Shown here: one piece after another, positions 54,046-63,245 of the stretch
Layout of the letters: every line of letters begins with the position of its first letter
How positions within the stretch are numbered: position 1 is the stretch's first letter
Origin: Thiolinea disciformis DSM 14473
GTDB lineage: Bacteria > Pseudomonadota > Gammaproteobacteria > Thiotrichales > Thiotrichaceae
Assembly (NCBI RefSeq): GCF_000371925.1
Contig: NZ_AQVE01000007.1
Location: 1 to 64,000, forward strand
Length of the DNA stretch: 64,000 nt
Reading direction: 5' to 3'
The notes under the pieces: model-generated
The model's input: the letters and a program-made list of their open reading frames with translations, nothing else
Told to the model about the DNA's origin: nothing
Databases searched by the model: none
Translations under genes and position numbers: made by a program

Positions 54046-55316
54046 AGGGCTTCATGCAGCAATCGCTGTTTAGTAAAAAATAAAATGACAGAACCCGTTA
54101 AAGCCATGTTGGCTAGTAGGGTTGCCGCTGCTGCGCCTTCTATACCGTAATGAGGGATCAAAAATAAATTAGCTATTATATTAATAAGCAAAGCTAGAAA
54201 TAATAAAACATTTAGAATTTTAACTTTTTCTTGCATAATAAACATGAAAGAAAAAGTCAAACTAAAACCGCGAACTAATTGAGCTACTAATAAAATGCTT
54301 AAAGTCAGTGAAGCTTTTATATAAGTCTCACTAAATATAGCTAGAATTGGTTTGCCAATGATAATCAAAAGGAGTGTTACTGCACTTAGAATAACTATGA
54401 CTAATAAAGTAGCCTTCCAGAAAAATGCCTTTAGTGTTGCTGGATTTTGTTTATGTAGTCTTAATAAGCGTGGATAGATAGTGGCATCTAGGGCCCCTAA
54501 AAAGAAAGCGCTAACGAAGGATAAACGTGCAGCCACATTATAAAGGGCTACATCCTCATTCTTAAGGAGTAAGCCTGTCATCAGAGTGTCTGCCCAAAGC
54601 ATTAAAAAAGCAAACATGGAAACAGGCGCCAAAGGAAGAGACTTTACGAGAACCTGTTTAATTGCTTGTGAGCTAGGACTTTGGCTAATGACCGGTCGCC
54701 ATTGACGCAGCCAATACCAAGAAATAAGGCCTGCTAAAATGAGTGAAATAGTGTAAATCCATAAATAGTTTTGCTGTTTAGCAAATAGTGGCCAGAATAC
54801 CCCTATACTAATAAGCATAGTAACAGCAGGTAGTGCATTCTGCACAATTAATGATTCTGAAATATGATGGGTTGCTTTTAAAAAAGCAGAGTGAATAATA
54901 ACAATATTAAAAAACACAACCCCTAGTGCAGCTGTCCATAATAGGCTTAAATGAATTTCATTATCAAATAGTGTAGGCTTGAAAATAGGACTGGCTATTA
55001 ACCATAATAAGGCGCTGATAAAGGTAGTAATAGCTAGTAGTCGGTAGGCACTTTTTAGATAATACAACTGTGTGGCTGCTAGATTGTCTTCGGGCAGACT
55101 GGCAACCTCTTTTACGATCCATTGCTCTAAACCTACGCGGCTAAATAAGGCTACGCCAGTGACTAGAGTCATTAGCATAAATAACATACCCGCTTCATTG
55201 ACGGGTAAATTGCGCGTAATAATAATGGCGACTAAAAAATTTAATCCAACCCCAGCAAAACGTGCAATAGTCGAAAATGCGGTTTGCCAGAGGAGTGATG
55301 GATTATTGAGTTTCAT
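54042..55316 (-). CDS. Wzx-type repeat-unit flippase
   Basis: A 424-residue MOP-superfamily membrane protein with about twelve helices. The N-terminus (LWQTAFSTIARFAGVGLNFL, then ITRNLPVNEAGMLFMLMTL) and APVSMFAFLMLWADTLMTGL are typical of polysaccharide flippases. It would move undecaprenyl-diphosphate-linked repeat units to the periplasm for Wzy. It overlaps both neighbours by 4 bases, showing tight translational coupling. Confidence 0.9.
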   Translation of the reverse strand: MKLNNPSLLWQTAFSTIARFAGVGLNFLVAIIITRNLPVNEAGMLFMLMTLVTGVALFSRVGLEQWIVKEVASLPEDNLAATQLYYLKSAYRLLAITTFISALLWLIASPIFKPTLFDNEIHLSLLWTAALGVVFFNIVIIHSAFLKATHHISESLIVQNALPAVTMLISIGVFWPLFAKQQNYLWIYTISLILAGLISWYWLRQWRPVISQSPSSQAIKQVLVKSLPLAPVSMFAFLMLWADTLMTGLLLKNEDVALYNVAARLSFVSAFFLGALDATIYPRLLRLHKQNPATLKAFFWKATLLVIVILSAVTLLLIIIGKPILAIFSETYIKASLTLSILLVAQLVRGFSLTFSFMFIMQEKVKILNVLLFLALLINIIANLFLIPHYGIEGAAAATLLANMALTGSVILFFTKQRLLHEAL

Positions 55317-55789
55317 GACCGGATGGCCTGATCAAGAAAGCTAATTAAGCGAGCGCGACGTTCATTGCTGGTTGCAGCATCAGAGGCGGTTAGGGTGCTG
55401 GCTTGTTTTAATAAACTGCGTAACTCCTCGCAACTGCGTGCGGTAAAAACGCCGGGGAGTTGGGACATCCATTCTAGGCCATCGCTTTGATGATCATTGC
55501 GGTGTTCGCCTAGTACACTTTGGCGGTTCATGACAATAATAGGTTTGCGCTTTTCTAAAGCGGTAATGATATTGCCCATGCCCGCATGTGAGACAATTAA
55601 GCTAGCAGCTTCCAAGTGTTGATTAAACACCGCAGTGGTCATAAAGCGTTCCCACTGCGCATGTTTCGGAATATATTCACCTTCTGCAATTTGTGCTTGC
55701 ACCGTCACTTGATTTATAGCTGCCCATTCATCAACACAACGTACCAAGCGATCAAAAGCAAATTGTGTTCCCACTGCCACAAAGATCAC
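55313..55789 (-). CDS. Alg13-like catalytic subunit of a split glycosyltransferase (PssE/EpsF type)
   Basis: A 158-residue protein equivalent to the C-terminal donor-binding half of a GT-B (family 28) enzyme. It starts MIFVAVGTQFAFDRLVRCVD and contains the nucleotide-sugar site ASLIVSHAGMGNIITALEKR and KPIIVMNRQSVLGEHRNDHQ. It works as a heterodimer with the Alg14-like protein encoded just upstream, overlapping by 4 bases. The donor sugar is uncertain; PssDE-type pairs use UDP-glucuronate, which would link to ugd in locus A (inference). Confidence 0.88.
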   Translation of the reverse strand: MIFVAVGTQFAFDRLVRCVDEWAAINQVTVQAQIAEGEYIPKHAQWERFMTTAVFNQHLEAASLIVSHAGMGNIITALEKRKPIIVMNRQSVLGEHRNDHQSDGLEWMSQLPGVFTARSCEELRSLLKQASTLTASDAATSNERRARLISFLDQAIRS

Positions 55790-56238
55790 AACACTGATCC
55801 TTGATAGCGAACCTCATTACTTTGTGCCAGATGTTCCCATTGCGTTAAAAAAATATCGGCGCGCTTTTGCACCATTTCCCCTGAGCGTGAAATTTTTCGT
55901 ACATTGGCAATACTATCGACCCAAATCGTACGAATCCCCAATAATTTACCCAAAAAAACAGCAACAACACCCGGTGCTGCTCCTGTAGATAGAATGACTT
56001 GTGGGCGTTCGCGGAGTAAAATATAGGCTACTTTTACAGCGCAGGGGAGCAATTTCCATTTGTCGTCTGCACTCACATCGGGGACAGAGTAAACTTTATT
56101 TTTTTGTGCTTTAAAGAGTTTGTCGGGCATCGCATAAACCAAGTCATGTGATGCCTCAAGGCCAGCACAGATACGCGTTAATTGTATCCAATGTCCGCCT
56201 GGGGACGAGATGGCTAGAACTTTGCGGCGTATGGTCAT
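55786..56238 (-). CDS. Alg14-like membrane subunit of a split glycosyltransferase (PssD/EpsE type)
   Basis: A 150-residue protein equivalent to the N-terminal acceptor half of a GT-B enzyme. It has VLAISSPGGHWIQLTRI near the N-terminus, a membrane-associating helix region (AVKVAYILLRERPQVILSTG), and GVVAVFLGKLLGIRTIWVDS. It recruits the Alg13-like partner to the membrane. It begins 2 bases after the methyltransferase stop. Confidence 0.88.
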   Translation of the reverse strand: MTIRRKVLAISSPGGHWIQLTRICAGLEASHDLVYAMPDKLFKAQKNKVYSVPDVSADDKWKLLPCAVKVAYILLRERPQVILSTGAAPGVVAVFLGKLLGIRTIWVDSIANVRKISRSGEMVQKRADIFLTQWEHLAQSNEVRYQGSVL

Positions 56239-56240
56239 GC

Positions 56241-57197
56241 TTAACTTGCCTTTCTCAAATAAAACGCGGCTTGGTCGCCTTGATTGAGCGCATTTAATTC
56301 GCGGGCGCGTTTTTCAAAATTTTTAATCTGTGCGGCACTGAACATGGATTTATCTGGATTTTCCGCCCATGAACGTTCAGCACGCAACGGAATATCCTGT
56401 TCGTATTGCTCGCTGCCCCAGAATTGGAAAGCATTTGAATCATAACGCAAGTCGTATACTGTGAAACCGGTTTGTTCAGCCAGCTTGTTAATACTGTCTA
56501 CCGAATGCAGGAATAAATGGCGCGGTGCATCCAATTGCGCCCAATTTACCCCGTAATGTTGCCACGCGTATGAAGATACGGTAGGGACACGTAACATGAC
56601 GCTACCCTGAGGACTTAACAGCGTAAAGGCTTTTTGCAAGGTTTGCTGCTGCTCCACCAGATGCTCGAAGGAATGATTAAACATAATCAAGTCCCATTGA
56701 CCGGTTTCGCTAAAGATATCGCGCTTTTCAATCACCAATCCATTAGGGTAGCGAATGGTGTTAGTATTGAAAGGATCAATGCCCAAGGTCTTGTGAAAAC
56801 CAAGATCGCGTAAAGCGTGCAGCAGCAAGCCTGCGCCACAACCTACATCTAAAATACGTGATTCTGGTGTTAAAGTGAGTGAGCGCAAAGTAGCTAGTTT
56901 AGCATTCGGCATAACGGCCTGCAGTAAGCGCCCTACGAGACCTTTGCCACTAACGGCATAACGATCACGGGCTTGAATAAGCCGACTTTTTAAGCCGGTA
57001 TCGGTTTTAGGTGGAACATAAGAGTAATAATTTGTCGGATAGTAGTCCGCGAGCTGAGCGGGTATTTCCGTAATTTGTAGGCAACCGCAGGATGTGCACT
57101 GAAAATACAAATGCTCATCGCGCATACCTAACATCATTTCACGTACCCGAAAGCTTGGATGCTCAGCCTCGCTTGAACAAATCCGACAAATTGGCAT
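56241..57197 (-). CDS. Class I SAM-dependent methyltransferase with N-terminal zinc-binding motif
   Basis: A 318-residue cytoplasmic enzyme. The N-terminus has a four-cysteine zinc motif (CRICSSE ... FQCTSCGCLQ), as in sugar C-methyltransferases and other carbohydrate-cluster methyltransferases. The SAM site is SRILDVGCGAGLLLHALRDL with LGIDPF, followed by DLIMFNHSFEHLVEQQQTL and LMLRVPTVSS-like MLRVPTVSSYAW. It overlaps rfbB by one base. The methylated group is unknown, perhaps a deoxysugar of the repeat unit. Confidence 0.85.
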   Translation of the reverse strand: MPICRICSSEAEHPSFRVREMMLGMRDEHLYFQCTSCGCLQITEIPAQLADYYPTNYYSYVPPKTDTGLKSRLIQARDRYAVSGKGLVGRLLQAVMPNAKLATLRSLTLTPESRILDVGCGAGLLLHALRDLGFHKTLGIDPFNTNTIRYPNGLVIEKRDIFSETGQWDLIMFNHSFEHLVEQQQTLQKAFTLLSPQGSVMLRVPTVSSYAWQHYGVNWAQLDAPRHLFLHSVDSINKLAEQTGFTVYDLRYDSNAFQFWGSEQYEQDIPLRAERSWAENPDKSMFSAAQIKNFEKRARELNALNQGDQAAFYLRKAS

Positions 57198-58264
57198 TAA
57201 GCTTTCTCCGCATGATGACCAAATAGACTAATACCTTGTGCTTGCCAAAATTCTGGATTGGCTAAATACCAGTCTAAGGTTTTTCCTAGTCCAGACTGAA
57301 AGGTTTCCGCCGGTTGGTAGCCTAACTCAGTACAAATCTTACGATTATCAATCGCATAGCGACGATCATGTCCTGGTCTATCCGTCACATAAGTAATCAA
57401 GCGTTGGTGGGGTACATGCGGCGAGTTCGGATAGCGCTCATCCAATAAAGCACATAAGGTATGAATGAGATTAAGATTAGTTTGCTCATTATTGCCGCCG
57501 ATATTATAGGTTTCACCCACTTTACCGTGGCGAATAATGAGATCAATGCCGCGATTATGATCATCGACATAGAGCCAGTCGCGTACTTGTTGACCATCGC
57601 CATAAATCGGTACCGCCTCACCTTGTAATAAGCGTGAAATCGCTAATGGAATAAGCTTTTCTGGATACTGATAAGGGCCATAATTGTTTGAGCAATTGCT
57701 AGTGGTTGTATTTAAGCCATAGGTGTGCTGATAAGCCCGCACAATGTGATCGGAGGCTGCTTTACTAGCCGCATAAGGCGAATTGGGAGCGTAGGGCGTT
57801 GTTTCGGTAAACGCAGGATCGGTTGCGCTTAGTGTGCCGTAGACCTCATCCGTAGAAACATGATGAAAACGGTGTTGGACTTGGTATTGGCCATTCAACC
57901 AAACCGCTTTCGCTGCTTTTAATAAGCTATGCGTGCCATCAATATTAGTACGTAAAAATGCATCAGGCCCATAAATCGAGCGATCAACATGTGACTCGGC
58001 AGCAAAGTGTACCAAGGTATCAATGGCCTCATCACGCAATAATTGTTCAACGAGGGCTTGATCTAAAATATCGCCTTTTATAAAACGGAAGTTACTTTGT
58101 TTTTCTAAGCTTTGCAGATTTTCATAGCGCCCCGCATAAGTCAAAGCGTCTAAGACAATAACACGTGTTTCAGGATATTGTTTAAGCCAATAATGAACAA
58201 AGTTAGTGCCAATGAAGCCAGCGCCACCAGTGACTAATACATGTTTGGGATGGTAAGTACTCAT
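57197..58264 (-). CDS. rfbB: dTDP-glucose 4,6-dehydratase
   Basis: A 355-residue short-chain dehydrogenase that converts dTDP-glucose to dTDP-4-keto-6-deoxyglucose. NAD-binding VTGGAGFIGTNFVHYWL, LVHFAAESHVDRSI, STDEVYG and the catalytic YAASKAASDHIV are intact, as is NNYGPYQYPEKLIPLAI. It overlaps rfbD by 4 bases in the order rfbA-C-D-B, so all four rhamnose genes are coupled. Confidence 0.97.
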   Translation of the reverse strand: MSTYHPKHVLVTGGAGFIGTNFVHYWLKQYPETRVIVLDALTYAGRYENLQSLEKQSNFRFIKGDILDQALVEQLLRDEAIDTLVHFAAESHVDRSIYGPDAFLRTNIDGTHSLLKAAKAVWLNGQYQVQHRFHHVSTDEVYGTLSATDPAFTETTPYAPNSPYAASKAASDHIVRAYQHTYGLNTTTSNCSNNYGPYQYPEKLIPLAISRLLQGEAVPIYGDGQQVRDWLYVDDHNRGIDLIIRHGKVGETYNIGGNNEQTNLNLIHTLCALLDERYPNSPHVPHQRLITYVTDRPGHDRRYAIDNRKICTELGYQPAETFQSGLGKTLDWYLANPEFWQAQGISLFGHHAEKA

Positions 58265-59148
58265 GCGGTTTGCGCCTGTTTCAATTCATTCAACATCATA
58301 CGTAAACTATCGCGCCAATAAGGCAAGGTTTTGCCCAAGGCTTCTTCCGTTAATGATTTATCCATCACACTATAAGCGGGACGCTTGGCGGGTGTCGGGT
58401 ATTGACTGGTGCGAATCGGTTTAATCGGAATTTCGCGTGTCAATAAGCCGAGGGTTAACGCATCATCCTGAATAGCTAGGGCGAAATCGTACCAACTGGC
58501 TACGCCATTGTCAGAACAATGCAGAATGCCGGTAGTATTTGCCGCCTGTAAGGCCCACAAGCTTTCAGCCAACGCATAGGCCCAAGTGGGTGAACCTATT
58601 TGATCATAGATGACATTGAGTGCATCTTTCTCATTCATTAAGCGCAGCATGGTTTTAACAAAATTCGCGCCATGCGCAGAATAAAGCCACGATGTCCGTA
58701 CAATCAACGCCCGTGGATAATCTTTTAAAGCTTGTTCACCCGCCAGTTTACTAGCACCGTAGATACTTAAGGGCGCTGTATCAGCATCGACGCTATACGG
58801 TGTGCTGGCTTGGCCATCAAAGACAAAGTCCGTAGAGATATGAATGATAAGCGGCGGTTTTTTGCTGAGCACCAAAGCGGCTTCCGCCAATTGATGTACT
58901 GCACTAGCATTGACGGCATAAGCGGCGGCCTGATCGCTTTCAGCTTTATCAACCGCAGTATAGGCGGCGCAATTGATGATGCAATCGGGTTTGTATTCGG
59001 TTATGGCCGCTTGGACTTGGTGCAAGCGTGTAATATCGAGCTGATCATTGCTGGTCGCGATGAGGCGAATATGCGCTGGACAAGAACGTTTTAGCTCATA
59101 ACCGAGTTGTCCGGTCGCACCGGTGAGCAAAACTGTAGTAGGGGTCAT
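58261..59148 (-). CDS. rfbD: dTDP-4-dehydrorhamnose reductase
   Basis: A 295-residue NADPH-dependent reductase that makes dTDP-L-rhamnose. The N-terminus VLLTGATGQLGYELKRS binds the cofactor; CIINCAAYTAVDKAESDQAA and the catalytic Tyr-Lys in SIYGASKLAGEQAL are present, with IVRTSWLYSAHGANFVKTML further on. Four-base overlaps with both neighbours. Confidence 0.97.
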   Translation of the reverse strand: MTPTTVLLTGATGQLGYELKRSCPAHIRLIATSNDQLDITRLHQVQAAITEYKPDCIINCAAYTAVDKAESDQAAAYAVNASAVHQLAEAALVLSKKPPLIIHISTDFVFDGQASTPYSVDADTAPLSIYGASKLAGEQALKDYPRALIVRTSWLYSAHGANFVKTMLRLMNEKDALNVIYDQIGSPTWAYALAESLWALQAANTTGILHCSDNGVASWYDFALAIQDDALTLGLLTREIPIKPIRTSQYPTPAKRPAYSVMDKSLTEEALGKTLPYWRDSLRMMLNELKQAQTA

Positions 59149-59693
59149 GCAAATACCTCAGCCATGGGTAGCAAGGCGCCCTGAGCATCTTTAGCAGATA
59201 CCAGCGGCATTTCATTATTGACCAACGGCCAATCGATCTTGAGCGTTGGATCATCCCAGCGAATACAACGTTCATGTTCAGGCGCATAAAAATCGGTGCA
59301 TTTATATTGAAAATCTGCCGATTCGCTCATCACATAAAAGCCATGTGCAAAGCCGGGTGGCACATAGAACAGGCGATGGTTCTCGGCAGAAAGCTCTACA
59401 CCAACCCATTGGCCGAAGGTTTTTGCGCTGCGTCGGATATCGACTGCTACATCATAAACTTTGCCTTGGGTAACACGAACCAATTTGCCTTGCGGGTTTT
59501 GTAATTGATAATGCAAGCCACGTAAAATTCCTTGGCGCGAACGGCTATGATTGTCTTGTACGAAAGACAAGTCTAATCCTAGTTTAGCAAAGGTATTCTG
59601 ATTCCACGTTTCCATAAAAAAACCACGTTCATCACCAAATACCCGTGGTTCTAAAATGACGACGCCTGCTAAGGCGGTAGTAATCACATTCAC
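59145..59693 (-). CDS. rfbC: dTDP-4-dehydrorhamnose 3,5-epimerase
   Basis: A 182-residue cupin epimerase. Hallmarks are [40 protein letters not shown] with the catalytic His, [20 protein letters not shown] and [20 protein letters not shown]. The length is normal for RmlC. It overlaps rfbA and rfbD by 4 bases each. Confidence 0.97.
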   Translation of the reverse strand: MNVITTALAGVVILEPRVFGDERGFFMETWNQNTFAKLGLDLSFVQDNHSRSRQGILRGLHYQLQNPQGKLVRVTQGKVYDVAVDIRRSAKTFGQWVGVELSAENHRLFYVPPGFAHGFYVMSESADFQYKCTDFYAPEHERCIRWDDPTLKIDWPLVNNEMPLVSAKDAQGALLPMAEVFA

Positions 59694-60568
59694 GGTAATA
59701 GCCCTGCTAAATACTCGCCATAGCCACTTTTCTTGAGTGGTTCGGCTAAGCGTAATAATTGTTCATGATCAATATAATGCATGCGCCAAGCGACCTCTTC
59801 AGGGCACGCAATCTTTAAACCCTGGCGCTCCTCGATCACACGGATGTAATTAGAGGCATCCAATAAAGACGCGTGCGTGCCGGTATCTAGCCAAGCTGTA
59901 CCGCGCTTAAGGATTTCCACGCGTAACTGACCTTGCTCTAAATACAGTTGATTCACGGTGGTGATTTCGAGTTCACCCCGTTCGGAGGGTTTAACCTGCC
60001 GTGCGACATCAACCACTGTATGATCGTAGAAATATAAACCCGTTACGGCATAAGACGAGCGCGGTTTTTTAGGTTTTTCCTCAATAGTTAGCGCCTTGCC
60101 TTGCGCATCAAAATCTACTACCCCATAACGCTCAGGATCTTTGACAAAATAGGCAAAAACAGTTGCACCTGCTGATTGCTTAGCCGCTGCTTGTAAACGT
60201 GAGGATAAACCTTCACCGTAGTAAATATTATCACCCAAAATCAAAGTGCAAGATGAACCAGCTAAGAAATCAGCGCCAATTAAAAACGCTTGAGCCAAGC
60301 CTTCTGGTTTAGATTGTACGGCGTATTGCAAATTAATACCCCACTGTGTGCCATCACCTAATAATTGTTGAAATTGTGGGGCGTCATGTGGCGTGGTAAT
60401 AATTAAAATATCCCGAATTCCTGCTAGCATGAGCACGGTTAAGGGATAGTAAATCATTGGTTTATCGTAAACCGGCATCAGTTGTTTGCTAACCGCTTGC
60501 GTGAGTGGGTATAAGCGTGTACCACTGCCACCTGCTAAGATAATACCTTTGCGTCTTGGGGACATCAT
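59690..60568 (-). CDS. rfbA: Glucose-1-phosphate thymidylyltransferase
   Basis: A 292-residue nucleotidyltransferase that makes dTDP-glucose from dTTP and glucose-1-phosphate. [59 protein letters not shown] and [18 protein letters not shown] are all conserved. Tandem ATG codons start the gene; no strong ribosome site is evident. It is the first gene of the long rml-glycosyltransferase operon. Confidence 0.97.
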   Translation of the reverse strand: MMSPRRKGIILAGGSGTRLYPLTQAVSKQLMPVYDKPMIYYPLTVLMLAGIRDILIITTPHDAPQFQQLLGDGTQWGINLQYAVQSKPEGLAQAFLIGADFLAGSSCTLILGDNIYYGEGLSSRLQAAAKQSAGATVFAYFVKDPERYGVVDFDAQGKALTIEEKPKKPRSSYAVTGLYFYDHTVVDVARQVKPSERGELEITTVNQLYLEQGQLRVEILKRGTAWLDTGTHASLLDASNYIRVIEERQGLKIACPEEVAWRMHYIDHEQLLRLAEPLKKSGYGEYLAGLLP

Positions 60569-60602
60569 TTATTAAAATTTGCCTAGTTTTGCTACGGCGC
60601 AG

Positions 60603-60640
60603 ATTGTAGTCGATTTTGTGGTGAAAACGTCAAGTTTTCA
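60603..60640 (-). promoter_or_regulatory. Candidate rml operon promoter overlapped by a perfect inverted repeat
   Basis: On the minus strand TTGACG (60628-60633) and TACAAT (60603-60608) are separated by 19 bases and lie 35-65 bases before rfbA. The -35 hexamer is flanked and partly covered by the perfect 7-bp inverted repeat TGAAAAC-N5-GTTTTCA (60622-60640). The repeat could be an operator, or a hairpin ending the ROK transcript; no T tract follows. The long spacer weakens the promoter call. Confidence 0.35.
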
Positions 60641-60679
60641 GGCGAATAACGCATGAATTTAGCAAGGTATTCCGCTTCA

Positions 60680-61954
60680 TTAGACAATAGAGGCCGTATT
60701 GAAGTGGTCGAAGCTATTGCTAGCACTACTAATTAATAAACTTCGCTCAGGGGCAAAGTTAGTATAAAAGGGCAAAAAAGCCCCACCTAACGCGCGAGCA
60801 TCATTGCCAATGTCGCCAGCAACAAGGTTAGGCAGGATTAGCCCTTCGGTATTGTGATGCAAAAGTGCAGCTTGTACGGCTTCGGTTAATTGCTGTGCTA
60901 CTGTGGCCGGTAAGGAACCATCAATAATAACTCCTTCCAAATCGATGACGCTAATCGTGGCCGTAATGGCATAGGCAATGGCATGAGCACTTTGGTTAAT
61001 CCAAGCGCTGAGCACTTGTTCAATACGCTTGTCTAAAGCTCGTTCCTTAAGGAGGAGTTGCCAGACTTGTTCTGTACTGGTGCCTAGGGTTTGCAACGAT
61101 CTGTCCAAGAGATAGAGTGAAGCACAATTAATCAGTTGCACGGTTTTGCCAGTACGTTGGGGGTCAGCCGCATAATCAGCCGGTAAAGGCATGGAACCAA
61201 TCGCGCCCGCATTATTAAAGCAGCCCGTATAAAGCGTGTGGTTCATGATTAATCCACCACCGATAAAGGTGCCCACGAAGATGTGCAAATAATTATCAAA
61301 TTTATGGGGATTGCCGAGTTCGAGTGAAGCAATACAAGCTGCTGTTGCATCATTCACCAACCAAACAGGGTAGGGCTGGTCTTGTTGAATGGTGTGGCGG
61401 ATGTCGATGCTATTCCAGCTTTGGGTAATGTTGCTGGGGGTTGCGGTTTCTTGTTGCCAGCCACCTAATCCATAAGGTGCCGCTACGCCAATACCTTTTA
61501 AACGTGTTAATTGCCTAGCGGTGAGTGCGCGGGTGAGTTGATCAATGGCCTGATGGATATGGGGAAAAATAAAATTCGGGTCAGGATAGCTATAAGCATG
61601 TGTCATGCGCTTTAAAATCGTGCCTATAAAATCAATCAGCACTATATCCAAACTGCGTCGCCCAATTTTTACGCCGATGGAGTAAGCCCCTTCAGGATTT
61701 AACGCAATCGGTACGGCAGGCTGTCCGACTTTGCCCGTTTCATAACGCCGTTCTTGCTTATACAGCAACGCCTCATCAATCAATCGATTAATAATCACCG
61801 AGGCGGTTTGTGCACTCAGATTGGTTAGGCGTGTAATTTCGGCTTTGGTGAGATTCCCGCTGCGGCGAATCAGTTGCAGGATGAGGCGCTCATTGTATTG
61901 CGCAATACCCGTGAGATTACTGCCACCACTCGCTGATACGGGTTTAATCGCCAT
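60680..61954 (-). CDS. ROK-family transcriptional repressor
   Basis: A 424-residue regulator. An N-terminal winged helix (LTKAEITRLTNLSAQTASVI, then NRLIDEALLYKQER) precedes a ROK sugar-kinase-like domain (GAYSIGVKIGRRSLDIVLID, GIGVAAPYGLGGW, WLVNDATAACIASLELG, FVGTFIGGGLIMN). The usual ROK zinc motif CxCGxxGCxE is absent after NNAGAIGSMPLP. It is divergent from the sugar-binding protein gene, 194 bases away, and probably represses that transporter; a palindromic operator candidate lies between them. Confidence 0.88.
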   Translation of the reverse strand: MAIKPVSASGGSNLTGIAQYNERLILQLIRRSGNLTKAEITRLTNLSAQTASVIINRLIDEALLYKQERRYETGKVGQPAVPIALNPEGAYSIGVKIGRRSLDIVLIDFIGTILKRMTHAYSYPDPNFIFPHIHQAIDQLTRALTARQLTRLKGIGVAAPYGLGGWQQETATPSNITQSWNSIDIRHTIQQDQPYPVWLVNDATAACIASLELGNPHKFDNYLHIFVGTFIGGGLIMNHTLYTGCFNNAGAIGSMPLPADYAADPQRTGKTVQLINCASLYLLDRSLQTLGTSTEQVWQLLLKERALDKRIEQVLSAWINQSAHAIAYAITATISVIDLEGVIIDGSLPATVAQQLTEAVQAALLHHNTEGLILPNLVAGDIGNDARALGGAFLPFYTNFAPERSLLISSASNSFDHFNTASIV

Positions 61955-62002
61955 GTTTTGCCACTCCTTCCTACTAAGTTGATACGTTGAAGACTAGCTG
62001 CA

Positions 62003-62038
62003 AATAATTAATAAATCAATTTGAATTAATTATTGACA
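62003..62038 (+). promoter_or_regulatory. Palindromic operator candidate overlapping a TTGACA -35 element
   Basis: AATAATTAAT (62003-62012) and ATTAATTATT (62025-62034) form a perfect 10-bp inverted repeat with a 12-base spacer, so the half-site centres are two helical turns apart. The right arm runs into a consensus TTGACA at 62033-62038. The -10 region 17 bases on (TAAGCT) is weak. The site is well placed for the divergent ROK repressor to block the transporter promoter. Confidence 0.5.
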
Positions 62039-62148
62039 GTATCAGATTTAGCACCTAAGCTTATCAGCATACAAGTGCTAGAGTGTTGAGGCAGAACCCT
62101 TTAGCTAACACGTGTGCGACCTAATTCACCCTTGGAGGAGACTGACTT

Positions 62149-63165
62149 ATGTTCAAGAAAACCGCTATCGTTGCTGCTGTTGCAGCAAGCTTTATGATTC
62201 CTGCACTGGCGCAAGCGAAAGATATCGTGGGCTTAATTACTAAAACTAATACCAATCCTTTCTTCGTAAAGATGAAAGAGGGCGCAGAAGCCAAAGCTAA
62301 AGAATTAGGTTTAGAGTTGCAAAGTTTTGCAGGCAAGATTGACGGCGACAATGACTCCCAAGTGCAAGCTGTAGAGAACCTGATTTCTGCGGGCGCAAAA
62401 GGTATTTTAATTACCCCTAATGATTCTAGTGCGATTGTTCCTACTATTGAAAAGGCACGTAAAGCAGGCATTTTAGTGATTGCTTTGGATACGCCATTAG
62501 AGCCAGCTACAGCTGCGGATGCGACTTTTGCAACCGATAATTTCAAAGCGGGCGAGTTAATCGGGCAATGGGCGGCTGCAACCATGGGCGACAAAGCGAA
62601 AGATGCAAAAATTGCCTTATTGGACTTAAATCCTAATCAAATTTCAGTCGATGTAGCGCGTGATCAAGGCTTCTTAAAAGGCTTTGGGATTGACCTGAAA
62701 GATGCCAAGAAAATGGGCGATGAAGAGGATCCACGTATTGTGGGGAGTGATAGTACGAATGGTAATGAAGAGGGCGGGCGTACTGCAATGGAGAAATTAT
62801 TGCAGAAGGATCCCGCCATTAACTTGGTTTACACCATCAATGAACCGGCTGCTGCTGGGGCTTATGAGGCATTGAAAGCCGCGGGTAAACATAAGGATGT
62901 CTTAATTGTATCAGTGGATGGTGGTTGCCCAGGTGTTAAGAACGTCAAAGAAGGTGTTATTGGTGCAACTTCGATGCAGTTCCCACTGTTAATGGCCTCG
63001 ATGGGGGTTGAAGCGATTGCTGAATTCGCTAAATCTGGTAAAAAACCAGCTAATACCGAGGGTTTAGACTTTTTCAATACCGGTGTTGAGTTAATTACTG
63101 ATAAACCAGCTGGTGGTATTAAGTCTATGACATCTGAAGATGGCTTGAAAAAATGTTGGGGCTAA
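62149..63165 (+). CDS. frcB: Sugar ABC transporter periplasmic binding protein, fructose (FrcB)-like
   Basis: A 338-residue exported protein. The signal peptide ends ALAQA-KD near residue 23. The mature protein is a Peripla_BP_4/ribose-binding-type fold: [60 protein letters not shown] and [12 protein letters not shown]. The pattern closely resembles rhizobial FrcB-type fructose binders; substrate assignment is inference. A strong GGAGGAG precedes the ATG. The permease gene follows after 116 bases that hold two stem-loops. Confidence 0.85.
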   Translation: MFKKTAIVAAVAASFMIPALAQAKDIVGLITKTNTNPFFVKMKEGAEAKAKELGLELQSFAGKIDGDNDSQVQAVENLISAGAKGILITPNDSSAIVPTIEKARKAGILVIALDTPLEPATAADATFATDNFKAGELIGQWAAATMGDKAKDAKIALLDLNPNQISVDVARDQGFLKGFGIDLKDAKKMGDEEDPRIVGSDSTNGNEEGGRTAMEKLLQKDPAINLVYTINEPAAAGAYEALKAAGKHKDVLIVSVDGGCPGVKNVKEGVIGATSMQFPLLMASMGVEAIAEFAKSGKKPANTEGLDFFNTGVELITDKPAGGIKSMTSEDGLKKCWG

Positions 63166-63202
63166 GCCACCACACCCACTAACTTTCCTATACTGTTAAA
63201 TG

Positions 63203-63226
63203 ACTGAGCGGGCTATTCCGCTCAGT
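63203..63226 (+). terminator. Stem-loop after the binding-protein gene
   Basis: ACTGAGCGG and CCGCTCAGT form a perfect 9-bp stem with a 6-base loop, 38 bases after the binding-protein stop. Only TT follows, so it is a partial terminator or a 3' stabiliser. Such hairpins commonly let binding-protein mRNA exceed permease mRNA. Confidence 0.55.
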
Positions 63227-63245
63227 TTCCACGTCCCCAAAACAG

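Noticed and set aside
62121-62594. Long minus-strand open frame antisense to the binding-protein gene
   Set aside because: It runs in the shadow of a well-supported gene with signal peptide and strong ribosome site; its translation is Ala/Ser-rich low-complexity and resembles no family.
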